A DNA stretch of 64,000 nucleotides from Kapaibacterium sp044224925 (GCA_044224925.1 JBGAJM010000001.1:310001-374000); one strand, 5' to 3'. Positions 45,652-54,063 are shown, numbered from the stretch's first letter. The notes: generated by a model from the letters alone, not told the origin. A program made the numbers and translations.

Positions 45652-46274
45652 GGTAGTACAATAGGGGAGTTTGAAACAAGTGCGGCATGGTCCTCTTCGT
45701 GAACATGGACCACGTCATCGGTCAGCAAACGGGCCAGGGCAGCACGGCCGCGGCGGACGCGGGTCTTCACGCCCGACAGGGTTCCGCCCTGGATACGTCG
45801 GATCTCTTCATACGGCATGTCGAGCACATCGGCCAGCACCACGGCCTCGCGTTGGGCCGCGGGCAATCGGGTAAGGGCGTCGCGCAGCAGCGCAGCATCC
45901 GTCTGTTCGTCGGGCAGCGGATCGGAATGCGGTTGATTCAGGGCCGCCTCTTCGTTGTACTCACCGAACAACCGCCGCCGCCAGCGATGACGTTTCACCA
46001 CGCGGTGGGCAATGGTCAGCAAGAACGACGCAAAGGCCGCCTCGTCTCGGAGTCGGGGGAAGGCCTCATAGGCCTGCAGCACCGTCTCGCTCATCAGATC
46101 TTCCGCCACATGTCGGTCCCACACCATGCTCCGCACAAAGCGCCACAAGGCGTCTCGCTGCGGTTCGAGATGATGCAAAAACCGGGTGGCCGTATCGGGT
46201 GTTGTGCGCACGAAGGGATAGGTGACGGCACAGGCGGAAAAAGTTGCAATGGGTTCGGAGAATACAGAATACAT
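45648..46274 (-). CDS. ECF-type RNA polymerase sigma factor
   Basis: A sigma-70 family protein of about 208 residues. Region 2 is LWRFVRSMVWDRHVAEDLMSETVLQAYEAF and onward. Region 4 is LTRLPAAQREAVVLADVLDMPYEEIRRI, with a recognition helix GTLSGVKTRVRRGRAAL. It is coupled to the following membrane protein, its likely regulator. The start is uncertain: ATG 46274 lies within an ACAGAAT repeat and a GTG nearer region 2 (codon VRTTPD) is possible, so the true N-terminus may be shorter. Confidence 0.85.
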   Translation of the reverse strand: MYSVFSEPIATFSACAVTYPFVRTTPDTATRFLHHLEPQRDALWRFVRSMVWDRHVAEDLMSETVLQAYEAFPRLRDEAAFASFLLTIAHRVVKRHRWRRRLFGEYNEEAALNQPHSDPLPDEQTDAALLRDALTRLPAAQREAVVLADVLDMPYEEIRRIQGGTLSGVKTRVRRGRAALARLLTDDVVHVHEEDHAALVSNSPIVLP

Positions 46275-46284
46275 AATACAGAAT
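46261..46284. repeat. ACAGAAT heptamer array upstream of sigma gene
   Basis: Two to three units of AATACAGAAT-type heptamers at the 5' end of the sigma gene. The same unit occurs inside the first cyclase gene (47981-48036). Confidence 0.8.
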
Positions 46285-46297
46285 CGAAGGCAGTGCC

Positions 46298-46344
46298 ACT
46301 TGTCACTCGTCACTCGTCACTTGTCACTCAACTCGTAACTTGTC
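46298..46344. repeat. Heptamer array GTCACTC/GTCACTT
   Basis: Six units, partly degenerate at the end, in the interval between the sigma gene and cyclase 1. The plus-strand reading VTRHSSLVTQL matches the repeat-encoded loop near the C-terminus of the cyclases. Confidence 0.85.
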
Positions 46345-46422
46345 GCGATCGAAGGAAGATCACTCGTTCGATAGGCAACCATTCAGATTCAAACGCATTG
46401 GCTGGAGAGCACGTCCACATGA
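46298..46422 (+). pseudogene. Fossil C-terminal tail of a lost cyclase gene
   Basis: The last 30 bases (46393-46422) read T-H-W-L-E-S-T-S-T-stop, nearly the same as the end of cyclase 1 (TYWLESTS-stop). The ATGA overlap with the next gene is also retained. Upstream, a VTRHSSLVTQL reading and a degenerate GATCGA-rich stretch match the order found in intact tails. The catalytic domain is gone. It suggests a longer tandem array contracted by deletion. Confidence 0.5.
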
Positions 46423-48320
46423 GATCCTTCGAAGAGCTCAACGCAGCAACAACGCAAGCAAGATCCATCGGCGATGTCGCGGCTCTTCAGCAGTGTGCCG
46501 AGGAACTTGAGGCGTTGGGAATGCCTGAGGCCGACGCACTAGCAGCCAATGCACGTGGGGTGGCATGTCGGTTTCATGAGGACTACGCGACAGCGTTGGA
46601 ACACTTCCTCCGAGCGCTGGCCATGTATGATGCATCGGGAGACATCATCGGCGCGGCCGACGTGACGGCCAGTATCGGCGGCGAACATCTGAAAATGGGC
46701 AACATCGCATCAGCACTGGAGTACTGTCATCGGGCGCTGGCTCTCTATGAAGAGCTCGGTGACCCTGCAGGCGTGGTTCGCACCACGATCAACATTGGCA
46801 ATGTACATGTTGAATCTGGCGGGTACGCCCAGGCGCTGGAGCACTATCATCGAGCGCTGGAGCAATACGAACGTCTGGGCAACCGCAGCGGCGTTGCCGG
46901 CGCATCCAGCAATATCGGCGGCGTGCATTTTCGCACCGGCAACTCGCCGTTGGCGTTGGAGTACTATCACCGCGCACTTGCATTGTTTGAAGACCTCGGT
47001 GAACGCGTGGGCATGGCCGACGCCATCGGCGGGATCGGCAACGTGCACTATCGAACGGGCAACACTGCCTTGGCCTTGGAGAACTACGAACGTGCGCTGG
47101 CTCTCTACAACGAGCTCGACGTCCGCAATGGCGTGGCACACCTGACCAACAACATTGGCAGCCTGCACCGAAACACCGGCAATTACGCCGTGGCATTGGA
47201 GCACTATCGTCGCGCACGTGCCATCTATGAAGAACTCGGCAACCGTGCAGGAGTGGCCGTCGCCACCGGCATCATTGTTTCTACGTTGATCCTGGCGGGG
47301 GAGCACGTCGAGGCGGAAGTGCAGCTGCAAGCCATGGATGCCATGCAGATCGACGACCCACTTGATATCGTGTCACGAGAGGAGAGTCGAGCATCGCTCC
47401 AAGAGCATCATGGCAACATCGATGGCGCAAGAGCAACGCTCGGTGCCGCACTCAGGATCGCGCAAGAGCACTCACTTGCGTTGGAGCAAGCGGGGATCCA
47501 CCGATCATTACGCGATCTGGCATTGAAACGCAATGATCTCGCCGGATACGTCGAGCATAACAACGAGTTCACACGCATCCTCGAAGAGGTCAACGGGAAG
47601 GAAGCCACGCTGAAGGTGACCATGCAGGAACAGCAGCGCGAGATCGATGCCGTTCAGCGCGAGCACCAAAAACACATGGCCGTCCTCCATTCCACCTTGC
47701 CAAAGCATGTGGCCGAGAGGGTGGCACGGGGCGAGGTGGTCAACGATCACTATGAGAACGCAACGGTCATCTTCTTGGACATCGTCGGCTTCACGGAGCT
47801 CTCGTCAGCGATGTCGTCACAAGAAGTGATCTCGCTGCTCGACACCATCTTCACGCAATGCGATGCGATCTGTGAACAGCACAACGTCACCAAGATCAAG
47901 ACCATCGGCGACAGCTACATGTGCGTGTCCTTCGACAGCGTCATCAACGCCGCACACTGCGCGCTCGAAATGAACAAGATCGAATACAGAATACAGAATA
48001 CAGAATCCGATCAAAGAATCCTGCAATACAGAATCGGTCTTCATTGTGGACCTGTAATTGCCGGCGTGATCGGCACGCAACGCATGCAATACGATGTGTG
48101 GGGAGACACCGTCAACGTGGCATCACGCATGGAAAGTACAGGAGAGGCCGGACGGGTGCATGTGTCTGAAGCGTTTGCTACGGCTCTCGCATCGACACTT
48201 GTCACTCGTCACTCCTCACTTGTCACTTCATCGGAGTCACTTGTCACTATCGATCGAGGATCGATCGATATCAAGGGGAAGGGCATGATGAAAACGTATT
48301 GGCTGGAGAGCACCTCATGA
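46419..48320 (+). CDS. TPR-coiled coil-adenylate cyclase 1
   Basis: A 633-residue cytoplasmic protein. Residues about 20-330 hold 40-residue TPR units (ALEYYHRALALFEDLGER type). A coiled coil follows (KVTMQEQQREIDAVQREHQK). The class III cyclase domain runs from about 450 to the end. Metal Asp454 (FLDIVGF) and Asp498 (TIGDSY), adenine-selecting Lys494 and Asp559 (QYDVWGD), and NVASR are all present, so ATP is the predicted substrate. Two loops contain simple-repeat insertions (EYRIQNTE; VTRHSSLVT). The start at ATG 46419 matches the N-termini of its paralogues. Confidence 0.9.
   Translation: MRSFEELNAATTQARSIGDVAALQQCAEELEALGMPEADALAANARGVACRFHEDYATALEHFLRALAMYDASGDIIGAADVTASIGGEHLKMGNIASALEYCHRALALYEELGDPAGVVRTTINIGNVHVESGGYAQALEHYHRALEQYERLGNRSGVAGASSNIGGVHFRTGNSPLALEYYHRALALFEDLGERVGMADAIGGIGNVHYRTGNTALALENYERALALYNELDVRNGVAHLTNNIGSLHRNTGNYAVALEHYRRARAIYEELGNRAGVAVATGIIVSTLILAGEHVEAEVQLQAMDAMQIDDPLDIVSREESRASLQEHHGNIDGARATLGAALRIAQEHSLALEQAGIHRSLRDLALKRNDLAGYVEHNNEFTRILEEVNGKEATLKVTMQEQQREIDAVQREHQKHMAVLHSTLPKHVAERVARGEVVNDHYENATVIFLDIVGFTELSSAMSSQEVISLLDTIFTQCDAICEQHNVTKIKTIGDSYMCVSFDSVINAAHCALEMNKIEYRIQNTESDQRILQYRIGLHCGPVIAGVIGTQRMQYDVWGDTVNVASRMESTGEAGRVHVSEAFATALASTLVTRHSSLVTSSESLVTIDRGSIDIKGKGMMKTYWLESTS
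47981..48036. repeat. ACAGAAT heptamers inside cyclase 1 (loop A)
   Basis: Three contiguous ACAGAAT-type units plus a separated fourth, in frame, between ALEM and YRIGLHCGP of the catalytic domain. Confidence 0.9.
48195..48249. repeat. GTCACTC/GTCACTT heptamers inside cyclase 1 (loop B)
   Basis: Six heptamers, interrupted once, in frame between VSEAFA and the final DIKGKG strand of the cyclase domain. Confidence 0.9.
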
Positions 48321-50068
48321 GAACGATCGAAGAACTCAAAGACGCTGTTTACATTGCCTCCAGAACCAAGGATGCTTCCGCATTGATGGAGTGCGCTGAT
48401 GAGCTCTTCGCTCTGGCTACGTCAGAGGCCGAGGCTTTGGCGCACAACGCTCGCGGTGCGGGTTTATTGCTCCTCGGCAACTACCTCGAAGCGCTCGAGC
48501 ACTACCACCGCGCAATGGCCATGTACGTGGAGCTGGGCAACCGCAGTGGCATGGCAACCGTCACGAACGGCATCGGCCTCATGCACGAGAGCACTGGCAA
48601 CTACCCCGCGGCGCTCGATCACTACCACCGCGCTTTGGCATTACACGAGGAGCTCGGCGAAGGCAGCGGTGTGGCAGGCGTCACCTGTAACATCGGTAAC
48701 GTCTACGTGGCCACCGGCAACTACCCTGCGGCGCTGGAGCACTTGCACCGCGCACTAGCCATCTGCGAAGAGATCGGCCACCAACACTTTGCGGCAAACG
48801 TCACCGGTAACATCGGCAACGTGCACTATTACACCGGCAACTACCCCGCAGCGCTCGAGCACTACCACCGAGCTCTGGCACTGCACGAGGAGTTAGGAAA
48901 CAACATTGGTGTAGCAAACGTCACCAGCAGCATTCTGACTGTGATGGTTGAATCAGGGGAGCACGCCGAAGCGGAAGCGTTGCTGCAAACCATGGACACG
49001 TTGCGTATTGATCATCCGACTGTCGTAGTATCAACAGAGCTTCAGCGCGCATTGCTTCAAGAGCATCATGGAAACATTGATGAAGCAAAGGCAACGCTGA
49101 GAGCGGCGCTGCTGATCGCTCAAGAACACAAGATCGCTCCGAAGCATGCTGACGTCCACAAGGCACTGCGCGATCTGGCACAAAGACAAAATGACTTTGC
49201 CTCCTACATCGAACACAACAACGAATACGCACGCATCAACGAAGAGATCAACGGTAAAGACACTGCCACGAAACTTGCCATGCAAGAGAAGCAACGCGAG
49301 ATCGATGCGGAACGCAAAGAGACGGAAAAGCACATGGCCGTCCTCCATTCCACCTTGCCCAAAGAGGTGGCCGAGAGGGTGGCAAGGGGCGAGGTGGTGA
49401 ACGACCATTACGACAATGCAACCGTGATCTTCCTCGACATCGTGGGCTTCACGGAACTCTCGTCAACGATGTCATCACAGGAGGTCATCACCCTCCTCGA
49501 CGACGTCTTCACGCAATGCGACACCATCTGCAAGCAGCACAACGTCACCAAGATCAAGACCATCGGCGACAGCTACATGTGCGTGTCCTTCGACAGCGTC
49601 ATCAACGCTGCACACTGCGCCCTCGAGATGTCGCGTATCACCATCTCCCACGAAGTGTCGCACTCCGTGTCGCACAACGTGTCGCACGTAGTTGCATTCC
49701 GCATAGGAATGCACTGCGGCCCTGTCACAGCCGGCGTGATCGGCAAGGAACGCATGCAGTACGATGTGTGGGGAGACACCGTGAACGTCGCATCACGCAT
49801 GGAAAGCACAGGAGAGGCCGGACGGGTGCATGTGTCCGAAGCGTTTGCTTCGAAACTTGAAGAGGAATCAAGGATCAAGGATCAAGGATCCCACGCAGTG
49901 TCGCACAACGTGTCGCACTCCGTGTCGCACGCTAGTGTCCCACAAAGTGAACTCGTCACTCGTCACTCATCACTTGTCACTCAACTCAGGGGTTCATTCG
50001 ATATCAAAGGCAAAGGCCCCATGAACACCTACTGGCTGGAGCCGGGGCCGAAGCTCGAATTGCCATAG
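48317..50068 (+). CDS. TPR-coiled coil-adenylate cyclase 2
   Basis: The 583-residue second paralogue starts in the stop of cyclase 1 (ATGA). Five or six nearly identical 40-residue TPR units (GNYPAALEHYHRALALHEEL) are repetitive at DNA level too. A coiled coil (LAMQEKQREIDAERKETEKH) precedes the cyclase domain with FLDIVGF, KIKTIGDSYM, QYDVWGD and NVASRM, the ATP-type residues. Loop A carries VSHSVSHNVSH; loop B carries IKDQGS, VSHNVSHSVSH and VTRHSSLVT, all encoded by simple repeats. No membrane segment; activation is probably through TPR partner binding (inference). Confidence 0.9.
   Translation: MRTIEELKDAVYIASRTKDASALMECADELFALATSEAEALAHNARGAGLLLLGNYLEALEHYHRAMAMYVELGNRSGMATVTNGIGLMHESTGNYPAALDHYHRALALHEELGEGSGVAGVTCNIGNVYVATGNYPAALEHLHRALAICEEIGHQHFAANVTGNIGNVHYYTGNYPAALEHYHRALALHEELGNNIGVANVTSSILTVMVESGEHAEAEALLQTMDTLRIDHPTVVVSTELQRALLQEHHGNIDEAKATLRAALLIAQEHKIAPKHADVHKALRDLAQRQNDFASYIEHNNEYARINEEINGKDTATKLAMQEKQREIDAERKETEKHMAVLHSTLPKEVAERVARGEVVNDHYDNATVIFLDIVGFTELSSTMSSQEVITLLDDVFTQCDTICKQHNVTKIKTIGDSYMCVSFDSVINAAHCALEMSRITISHEVSHSVSHNVSHVVAFRIGMHCGPVTAGVIGKERMQYDVWGDTVNVASRMESTGEAGRVHVSEAFASKLEEESRIKDQGSHAVSHNVSHSVSHASVPQSELVTRHSSLVTQLRGSFDIKGKGPMNTYWLEPGPKLELP
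49655..49687. repeat. 12-bp repeat GTGTCGCACnnn in cyclase 2 loop A
   Basis: Three units encoding VSHS-VSHN-VSH. The equivalent loop in cyclase 3 has one unit fewer. Confidence 0.92.
49866..49984. repeat. Composite simple repeats in cyclase 2 loop B
   Basis: In order: three AAGGATC heptamers, three GTGTCGCAC 12-mers and four GTCACTC/T heptamers, all in frame ahead of the last strand (SFDIKGKG). Confidence 0.92.
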
Positions 50069-50137
50069 CTGGTTGGGAGTGCGGTGGGGAAGTACCATAT
50101 TCGCGTCGGAAGCAGCACCGTTCAGGATCGCAGACAC

Positions 50138-52108
50138 ATGGGTCGTTCGTTCGAAGAGATATCACAGGAGATCACGGCGGCAGAGTCACGGCGTGATCTT
50201 GCCCACCTCCAACGTCTTGCCGACGAATTGTCGGCGCACGGTACGCCCACGTCGGAGGCGACGATCCTGTACCTGCAAGGAGCCATCCTGCAGATCACAG
50301 GCGACGCTCGCGCGGGCATTGAGCATCAGCGACGCGGCATTGCCATCTGCGAAGAACACGGGTTGGACTGGCAACGCTCTCGACACCTTATGGGCATCGG
50401 CATTGCACAGCTCTCGCTCGGAGAGCTCGACGAGGCACTCGTCGCCTTCCGCATCGCCCTTGATCATGCGGAAGCGACTGGCGACAATGCGGCGCGCTCG
50501 TCTGCCATCATGAGCATCGGCATCGTGCATGGATGGAAGGGCGACTACGACGCCGCACTGACCATGTTCCGACAGGCATACGACATCGATGAACAGCGCG
50601 GCGACGAGCTTACCATGGCCAAATCCCTCAACAACATGGCCGTCACCTACTGGAACACCGGTGATCTCCCGCAGGCGCTTGCATACTTTCTTCGAGCACT
50701 GGATATCAACGAGCGTCACAACAATCAGAACAGTGCGGCCCTCTGCTATCTCAACATCGGCAACGTCTATGTTGCCACCGGCAACAACGATACGGCCCTC
50801 GACTACCTGCAGAAGGCCGTCACCCTCTCTACCAAAGTGCAGGATGCCGGCGGTGTGGCGATGGCCGTCTTCAACATCGCCACGACCTACCTGGCCAAGG
50901 GGGAACACGAGCGCGCACTCACCTTTGCCCGTGATGCCAACAAGCGATTCTCCGAGCTGCACGACCAACAAGGCATTGCGCGAAGCACTGTTTCCCTCTG
51001 CGCAATTCTTCTTGCCATGAAGGAGTATGACCAGGCGCGTGCCGTCTTCGCCGAGCTGGACGGGATGAAGATCGACGATCCGCGGTATGCATCGCAGCGC
51101 GAACAGGTCCGCGCCGACCTGCTTGCGCACGATGGAGATCTCACCGCCGCCGTCGAGGCCGCTACACGGGCACTCTCGATCGCAACGGATCATTCGCTGC
51201 GCACGGAAGAGGTGGCCAGCCATAAGCAGCTCCGCGATCTCGCACGCAAGAACAACGACCTTGCGGCCTACGTCGACCATAACGAGCGCTACACCGAACT
51301 GCGCGAAGAGATCCTCGGTCGCGAGGCCACCCATCGTATGGCCATCCAGGAGTCGGAACGCACCATCGCCGCCGAACGCGCCGAGCGCGAACGCGAACGC
51401 TCCGTCCTCCATTCCACCTTGCCCAAAGAGGTGGCAGAGAGGGTGGCACGGGGCGAGGTCGTCAACGACCATTACGACAATGCAACCGTGATCTTCCTCG
51501 ACATCGTGGGATTCACGGAACTCTCGTCAACGATGTCATCACAGGAGGTCATCACCCTCCTCGACGACGTCTTCACGCAATGCGACGCCATCTGCAAGCA
51601 GCACAACGTCACCAAGATCAAGACCATCGGCGACAGCTACATGTGCGTGTCCTTCGACAGCGTCATCAACGCCGCACTCTGCGCCCTCGAGATGTCGCGT
51701 ATCACCATCTCCCACGAAGTGTCCCACTCCGTGTCGCACGTAGTTGAATTCCGTATCGGAATTCATTGCGGCCCCGTCACAGCCGGCGTGATCGGCAAGG
51801 AACGTATGCAGTACGATGTGTGGGGCGATACCGTCAACGTTGCATCGCGCATGGAAAGCACAGGCGAGGCCGGACGCGTGCACGTCTCCGAAGCGTTTGC
51901 TTCGAATCTTGAAGAGGAATCAAGGATCAAGGATCAAGGATCCCACGCAGTGTCGCACAACGTGTCGCACTCCGTGTCGCACGCTAGTGTCCCACAAAGT
52001 GAACTCGTCACTCGTCACTTGTCACTTGTCACTCAACTACGCGGTTCGTTCGATATCAAGGGCAAAGGCCTCATGAACACCTACTGGCTCGAAGAGGGAA
52101 CTGAGTAG
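50138..52108 (+). CDS. TPR-coiled coil-adenylate cyclase 3
   Basis: The 656-residue third paralogue. Its TPR half (ALVAFRIALDHAEATGDNA, ALTMFRQAYDIDEQRGDE) has diverged from the other two. Its cyclase half from about 51400 onwards is almost identical to that of cyclase 2 at DNA level. Catalytic motifs FLDIVGF, KIKTIGDSYM, QYDVWGD and NVASRM again predict adenylate cyclase. I chose ATG 50138 (MGRSFEEISQ), which aligns with the paralogues; a GTG at 50084 is open. It begins 69 bases after cyclase 2, and no terminator is seen between. Confidence 0.9.
   Translation: MGRSFEEISQEITAAESRRDLAHLQRLADELSAHGTPTSEATILYLQGAILQITGDARAGIEHQRRGIAICEEHGLDWQRSRHLMGIGIAQLSLGELDEALVAFRIALDHAEATGDNAARSSAIMSIGIVHGWKGDYDAALTMFRQAYDIDEQRGDELTMAKSLNNMAVTYWNTGDLPQALAYFLRALDINERHNNQNSAALCYLNIGNVYVATGNNDTALDYLQKAVTLSTKVQDAGGVAMAVFNIATTYLAKGEHERALTFARDANKRFSELHDQQGIARSTVSLCAILLAMKEYDQARAVFAELDGMKIDDPRYASQREQVRADLLAHDGDLTAAVEAATRALSIATDHSLRTEEVASHKQLRDLARKNNDLAAYVDHNERYTELREEILGREATHRMAIQESERTIAAERAERERERSVLHSTLPKEVAERVARGEVVNDHYDNATVIFLDIVGFTELSSTMSSQEVITLLDDVFTQCDAICKQHNVTKIKTIGDSYMCVSFDSVINAALCALEMSRITISHEVSHSVSHVVEFRIGIHCGPVTAGVIGKERMQYDVWGDTVNVASRMESTGEAGRVHVSEAFASNLEEESRIKDQGSHAVSHNVSHSVSHASVPQSELVTRHLSLVTQLRGSFDIKGKGLMNTYWLEEGTE
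51719..51739. repeat. 12-bp repeat GTGTCGCACnnn in cyclase 3 loop A
   Basis: Two units (VSHS-VSH), one 12-bp unit fewer than cyclase 2, so frame is kept and the loop is four residues shorter. Confidence 0.9.
51918..52035. repeat. Composite simple repeats in cyclase 3 loop B
   Basis: The same order of AAGGATC, GTGTCGCAC and GTCACTC/T units as in cyclase 2, with minor differences in the last heptamers. Confidence 0.92.
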
Positions 52109-52110
52109 CC

Positions 52111-53628
52111 CTACTCGACATCATTCTTCGCCACCACGTTCAGCAGCGCCTCGTAGATCACGTCGTACGGAATGAACTCATTCGTTTCCGCCGGCATCGG
52201 ATCATTGGCCGTGGCATGGAGTTCTTCCAACAGCTTCGTGTTGTCCCGGCGCAGCAGTTGTGCATTGAATCCAAGGCGGGGGAACGAGCTCAACAACCGC
52301 AGGAATGCTCGCGTCCGGTTGAAGTCCTTCTCCTTCAGATACCGCGTCGTATACACCCGCAAGTACTCGATGCGCTTCTCCGCCAGATCGTAATTCCCCT
52401 CGGCGATCAGGAACGCCGCATGCAGGATCAGAATGTGCACGTTATAGATCTTCTTTTCTTTGGCGAACTCCGGCACCGAATTCAGGAAGGTGGAAAGGCG
52501 GAAGGCGATCTTCCGCTTCTCATCCGTCCGCTCCTTCAACCCCAGCATCTCCGCCAGATTCAGATAGGCATTGTACAGGAACCAACGCTCCTTCGTGATC
52601 TCGTTCTGTTGTGGGAACCGCTTGTGGGAGGTGGCAAGATTTATAAACGTTTCCGCCTGTCCATACTCACCACATAGCAGCGCAGATGCAAATGACACGT
52701 CGACAGCCAAGTACCAGTTGTGACCGGCCTCAATAAAGCTCGAGATACAGTTATCTGACATCGACAGAGCATCGCGATATCTTCTTAGAAAGAGACAACT
52801 CAGCATCTGAGTGAGGCTGAACTCTCCAATTCTAGCTTTTTGTGAAAGATGTGGATTGGCGTTGAGATACTTCAAAGCCAGATCGCAGCGTGTAATTGAC
52901 TGTTCAAAGTCGCCAGTGACATCTGCCTCAAACAGGGAAATTCTATGGTAACCTAATATCAAAGCGTGGCTCTGAAATGTTTGCATCAGATTGTGGATTT
53001 CGAGCTTGTACTCAGCTGTCTGCTTAAGAAATGCCGACTTCTTCTTTCTAGAGTACACAAGATCCATGTTTAAGGAGTCGTAAAGTTCATCACAACGATA
53101 CTCCGCTGCAAGTAGATCAACCAGTTTCTTAAGCAGGTTGTTATAGTAAATGAAGTTGCGTCTCTGCATGCTGATTCCAGCTGACTCCCTTAAAAGAGAG
53201 ACTAGTGAGAGACTCACATCAGTGAATTGGTACTTTCTAGCAGTTGTCAACGTTCGCTCGGCAAGTTGGGTCCCTGCTTTACGCGAAGCGAAACGCATAA
53301 GCGTCTGACTGCAAATCAAGTTTCTCGTGCACTTGTAATAGTAAGTAAGATACTCTGAATGTTCCGGTTGCTTTATCTGAAGAAACAGAAGTGCATGAAG
53401 TAGTCGATCAGATAGTCGAGATTTTAAGGTGCGAAAACGCTGATCAGACTTGTTGGTGCCATACAAGTCAAACGCAATTTCATCATCATTTGTGTACTTA
53501 TTGTCGAGGACACCCCGTAGGAATCTGCCTGAAAGTTGATCTTCTCCATCCTCGTGTAGTTCAGGAAGTGTTTTACGACTGTCTGATTTAGATGTAACAA
53601 CACGTAATATTTCCCTAATGAATTCCAT
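52111..53628 (-). CDS. Helical-repeat protein of unknown function
   Basis: A 505-residue all-helical protein, probably TPR-like (FLRRYRDALSMSDNCI, LLCGEYGQAETFINLA, LIAEGNYDLAEKRIEYL). An N-terminal helical part (SRKTLPELHEDGEDQLSGRFL) resembles nothing I can name. Start ATG 53628 (MEFIREILRVV) is chosen; the frame is open to 53694. The gene is convergent with cyclase 3, only two bases apart. Its 3' third (to about 52650) has the GC-rich composition of the region, while the 5' two thirds are clearly AT-richer, so it may be a recombinant of native and foreign sequence. Confidence 0.75.
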   Translation of the reverse strand: MEFIREILRVVTSKSDSRKTLPELHEDGEDQLSGRFLRGVLDNKYTNDDEIAFDLYGTNKSDQRFRTLKSRLSDRLLHALLFLQIKQPEHSEYLTYYYKCTRNLICSQTLMRFASRKAGTQLAERTLTTARKYQFTDVSLSLVSLLRESAGISMQRRNFIYYNNLLKKLVDLLAAEYRCDELYDSLNMDLVYSRKKKSAFLKQTAEYKLEIHNLMQTFQSHALILGYHRISLFEADVTGDFEQSITRCDLALKYLNANPHLSQKARIGEFSLTQMLSCLFLRRYRDALSMSDNCISSFIEAGHNWYLAVDVSFASALLCGEYGQAETFINLATSHKRFPQQNEITKERWFLYNAYLNLAEMLGLKERTDEKRKIAFRLSTFLNSVPEFAKEKKIYNVHILILHAAFLIAEGNYDLAEKRIEYLRVYTTRYLKEKDFNRTRAFLRLLSSFPRLGFNAQLLRRDNTKLLEELHATANDPMPAETNEFIPYDVIYEALLNVVAKNDVE

Positions 53629-53889
53629 GTGGCCCTCCGCCGTGAATTTCGAAGATAGTGGCCTGCCAGCGTGATCCCATGCAGCTGAAGGCACACCAGT
53701 GACCTTATTGCAAATGTAACAAGTGAATAAATAGCATGTAACAAAATCGCACTAATTGCAATGAATTGTGCTTCAATTAGGCGGAATTTCGAAGCGTCAA
53801 ACGAGTTCAGCAAACAGCGTACTCCCAAATCAAGGCTTGACAATAAGTCAGACCTTGTGACCGTATAAATCAATTCAAAAGGCTTTCAA
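53629..53889. other. AT-rich intergenic region ahead of the peptide island
   Basis: No gene is supported here. The sequence is AT-rich and should hold the divergent promoters for the helical-repeat gene and the first peptide gene. TTGACA (53837) and TATAAA (53864) occur but are 21 bases apart, and no TAnnTTTG match was found. Confidence 0.5.
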
Positions 53890-54063
53890 ATGGACTTGAT
53901 AACTGCACTTCTGATTTTCTTTGGCATGATGAGTCCAGATTCCAATTGCGACCCGACGCTGTACAATTCTCTGATTGCTGATAATCAGGATGTTATAGCG
54001 GCGATTTATCAAGATCCTTCGCAATTGGATCTAATGCGGCAGATTGACCGAAGAGAAGATTGA
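53890..54063 (+). CDS. Long-type peptide 1 (57 residues) of the peptide island
   Basis: Reads MDLITALLIFFGMM at the N-terminus, a hydrophobic segment, then an acidic/polar middle, and ends MRQIDRRED. It aligns with the peptides at 54467 and 55545: a hydrophobic start with (Y/F)FG(L/M), a proline soon after, a Tyr and a DP/NP in the middle, and a C-terminal IDRxED. The N-terminus could be a membrane or leader segment. Not recognised as any known family. Confidence 0.75.
   Translation: MDLITALLIFFGMMSPDSNCDPTLYNSLIADNQDVIAAIYQDPSQLDLMRQIDRRED

Noticed and set aside
45687..46418. N-terminal extension of cyclase 1 through the open frame
   Set aside because: The frame is antisense to the sigma gene and aligns to nothing in the paralogues, which all begin at the RSFEEL/RTIEEL-type start.
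46419..50068. CRISPR-like periodic repeats
   Set aside because: The 120-bp periodicity is coding TPR units and the 7- and 12-bp arrays are tandem without spacers; no cas genes.
46419..52108. Guanylate cyclase activity of the three cyclases
   Set aside because: The substrate-selecting positions are Lys and Asp (KIKTIGD, QYDVWG), as in adenylate cyclases; guanylate cyclases have Glu and Cys/Ser there.
53837..53869. Sigma-70 promoter TTGACA/TATAAA before the first peptide gene
   Set aside because: The spacing is 21 bases and other genes here use TAnnTTTG; not reported as a promoter.
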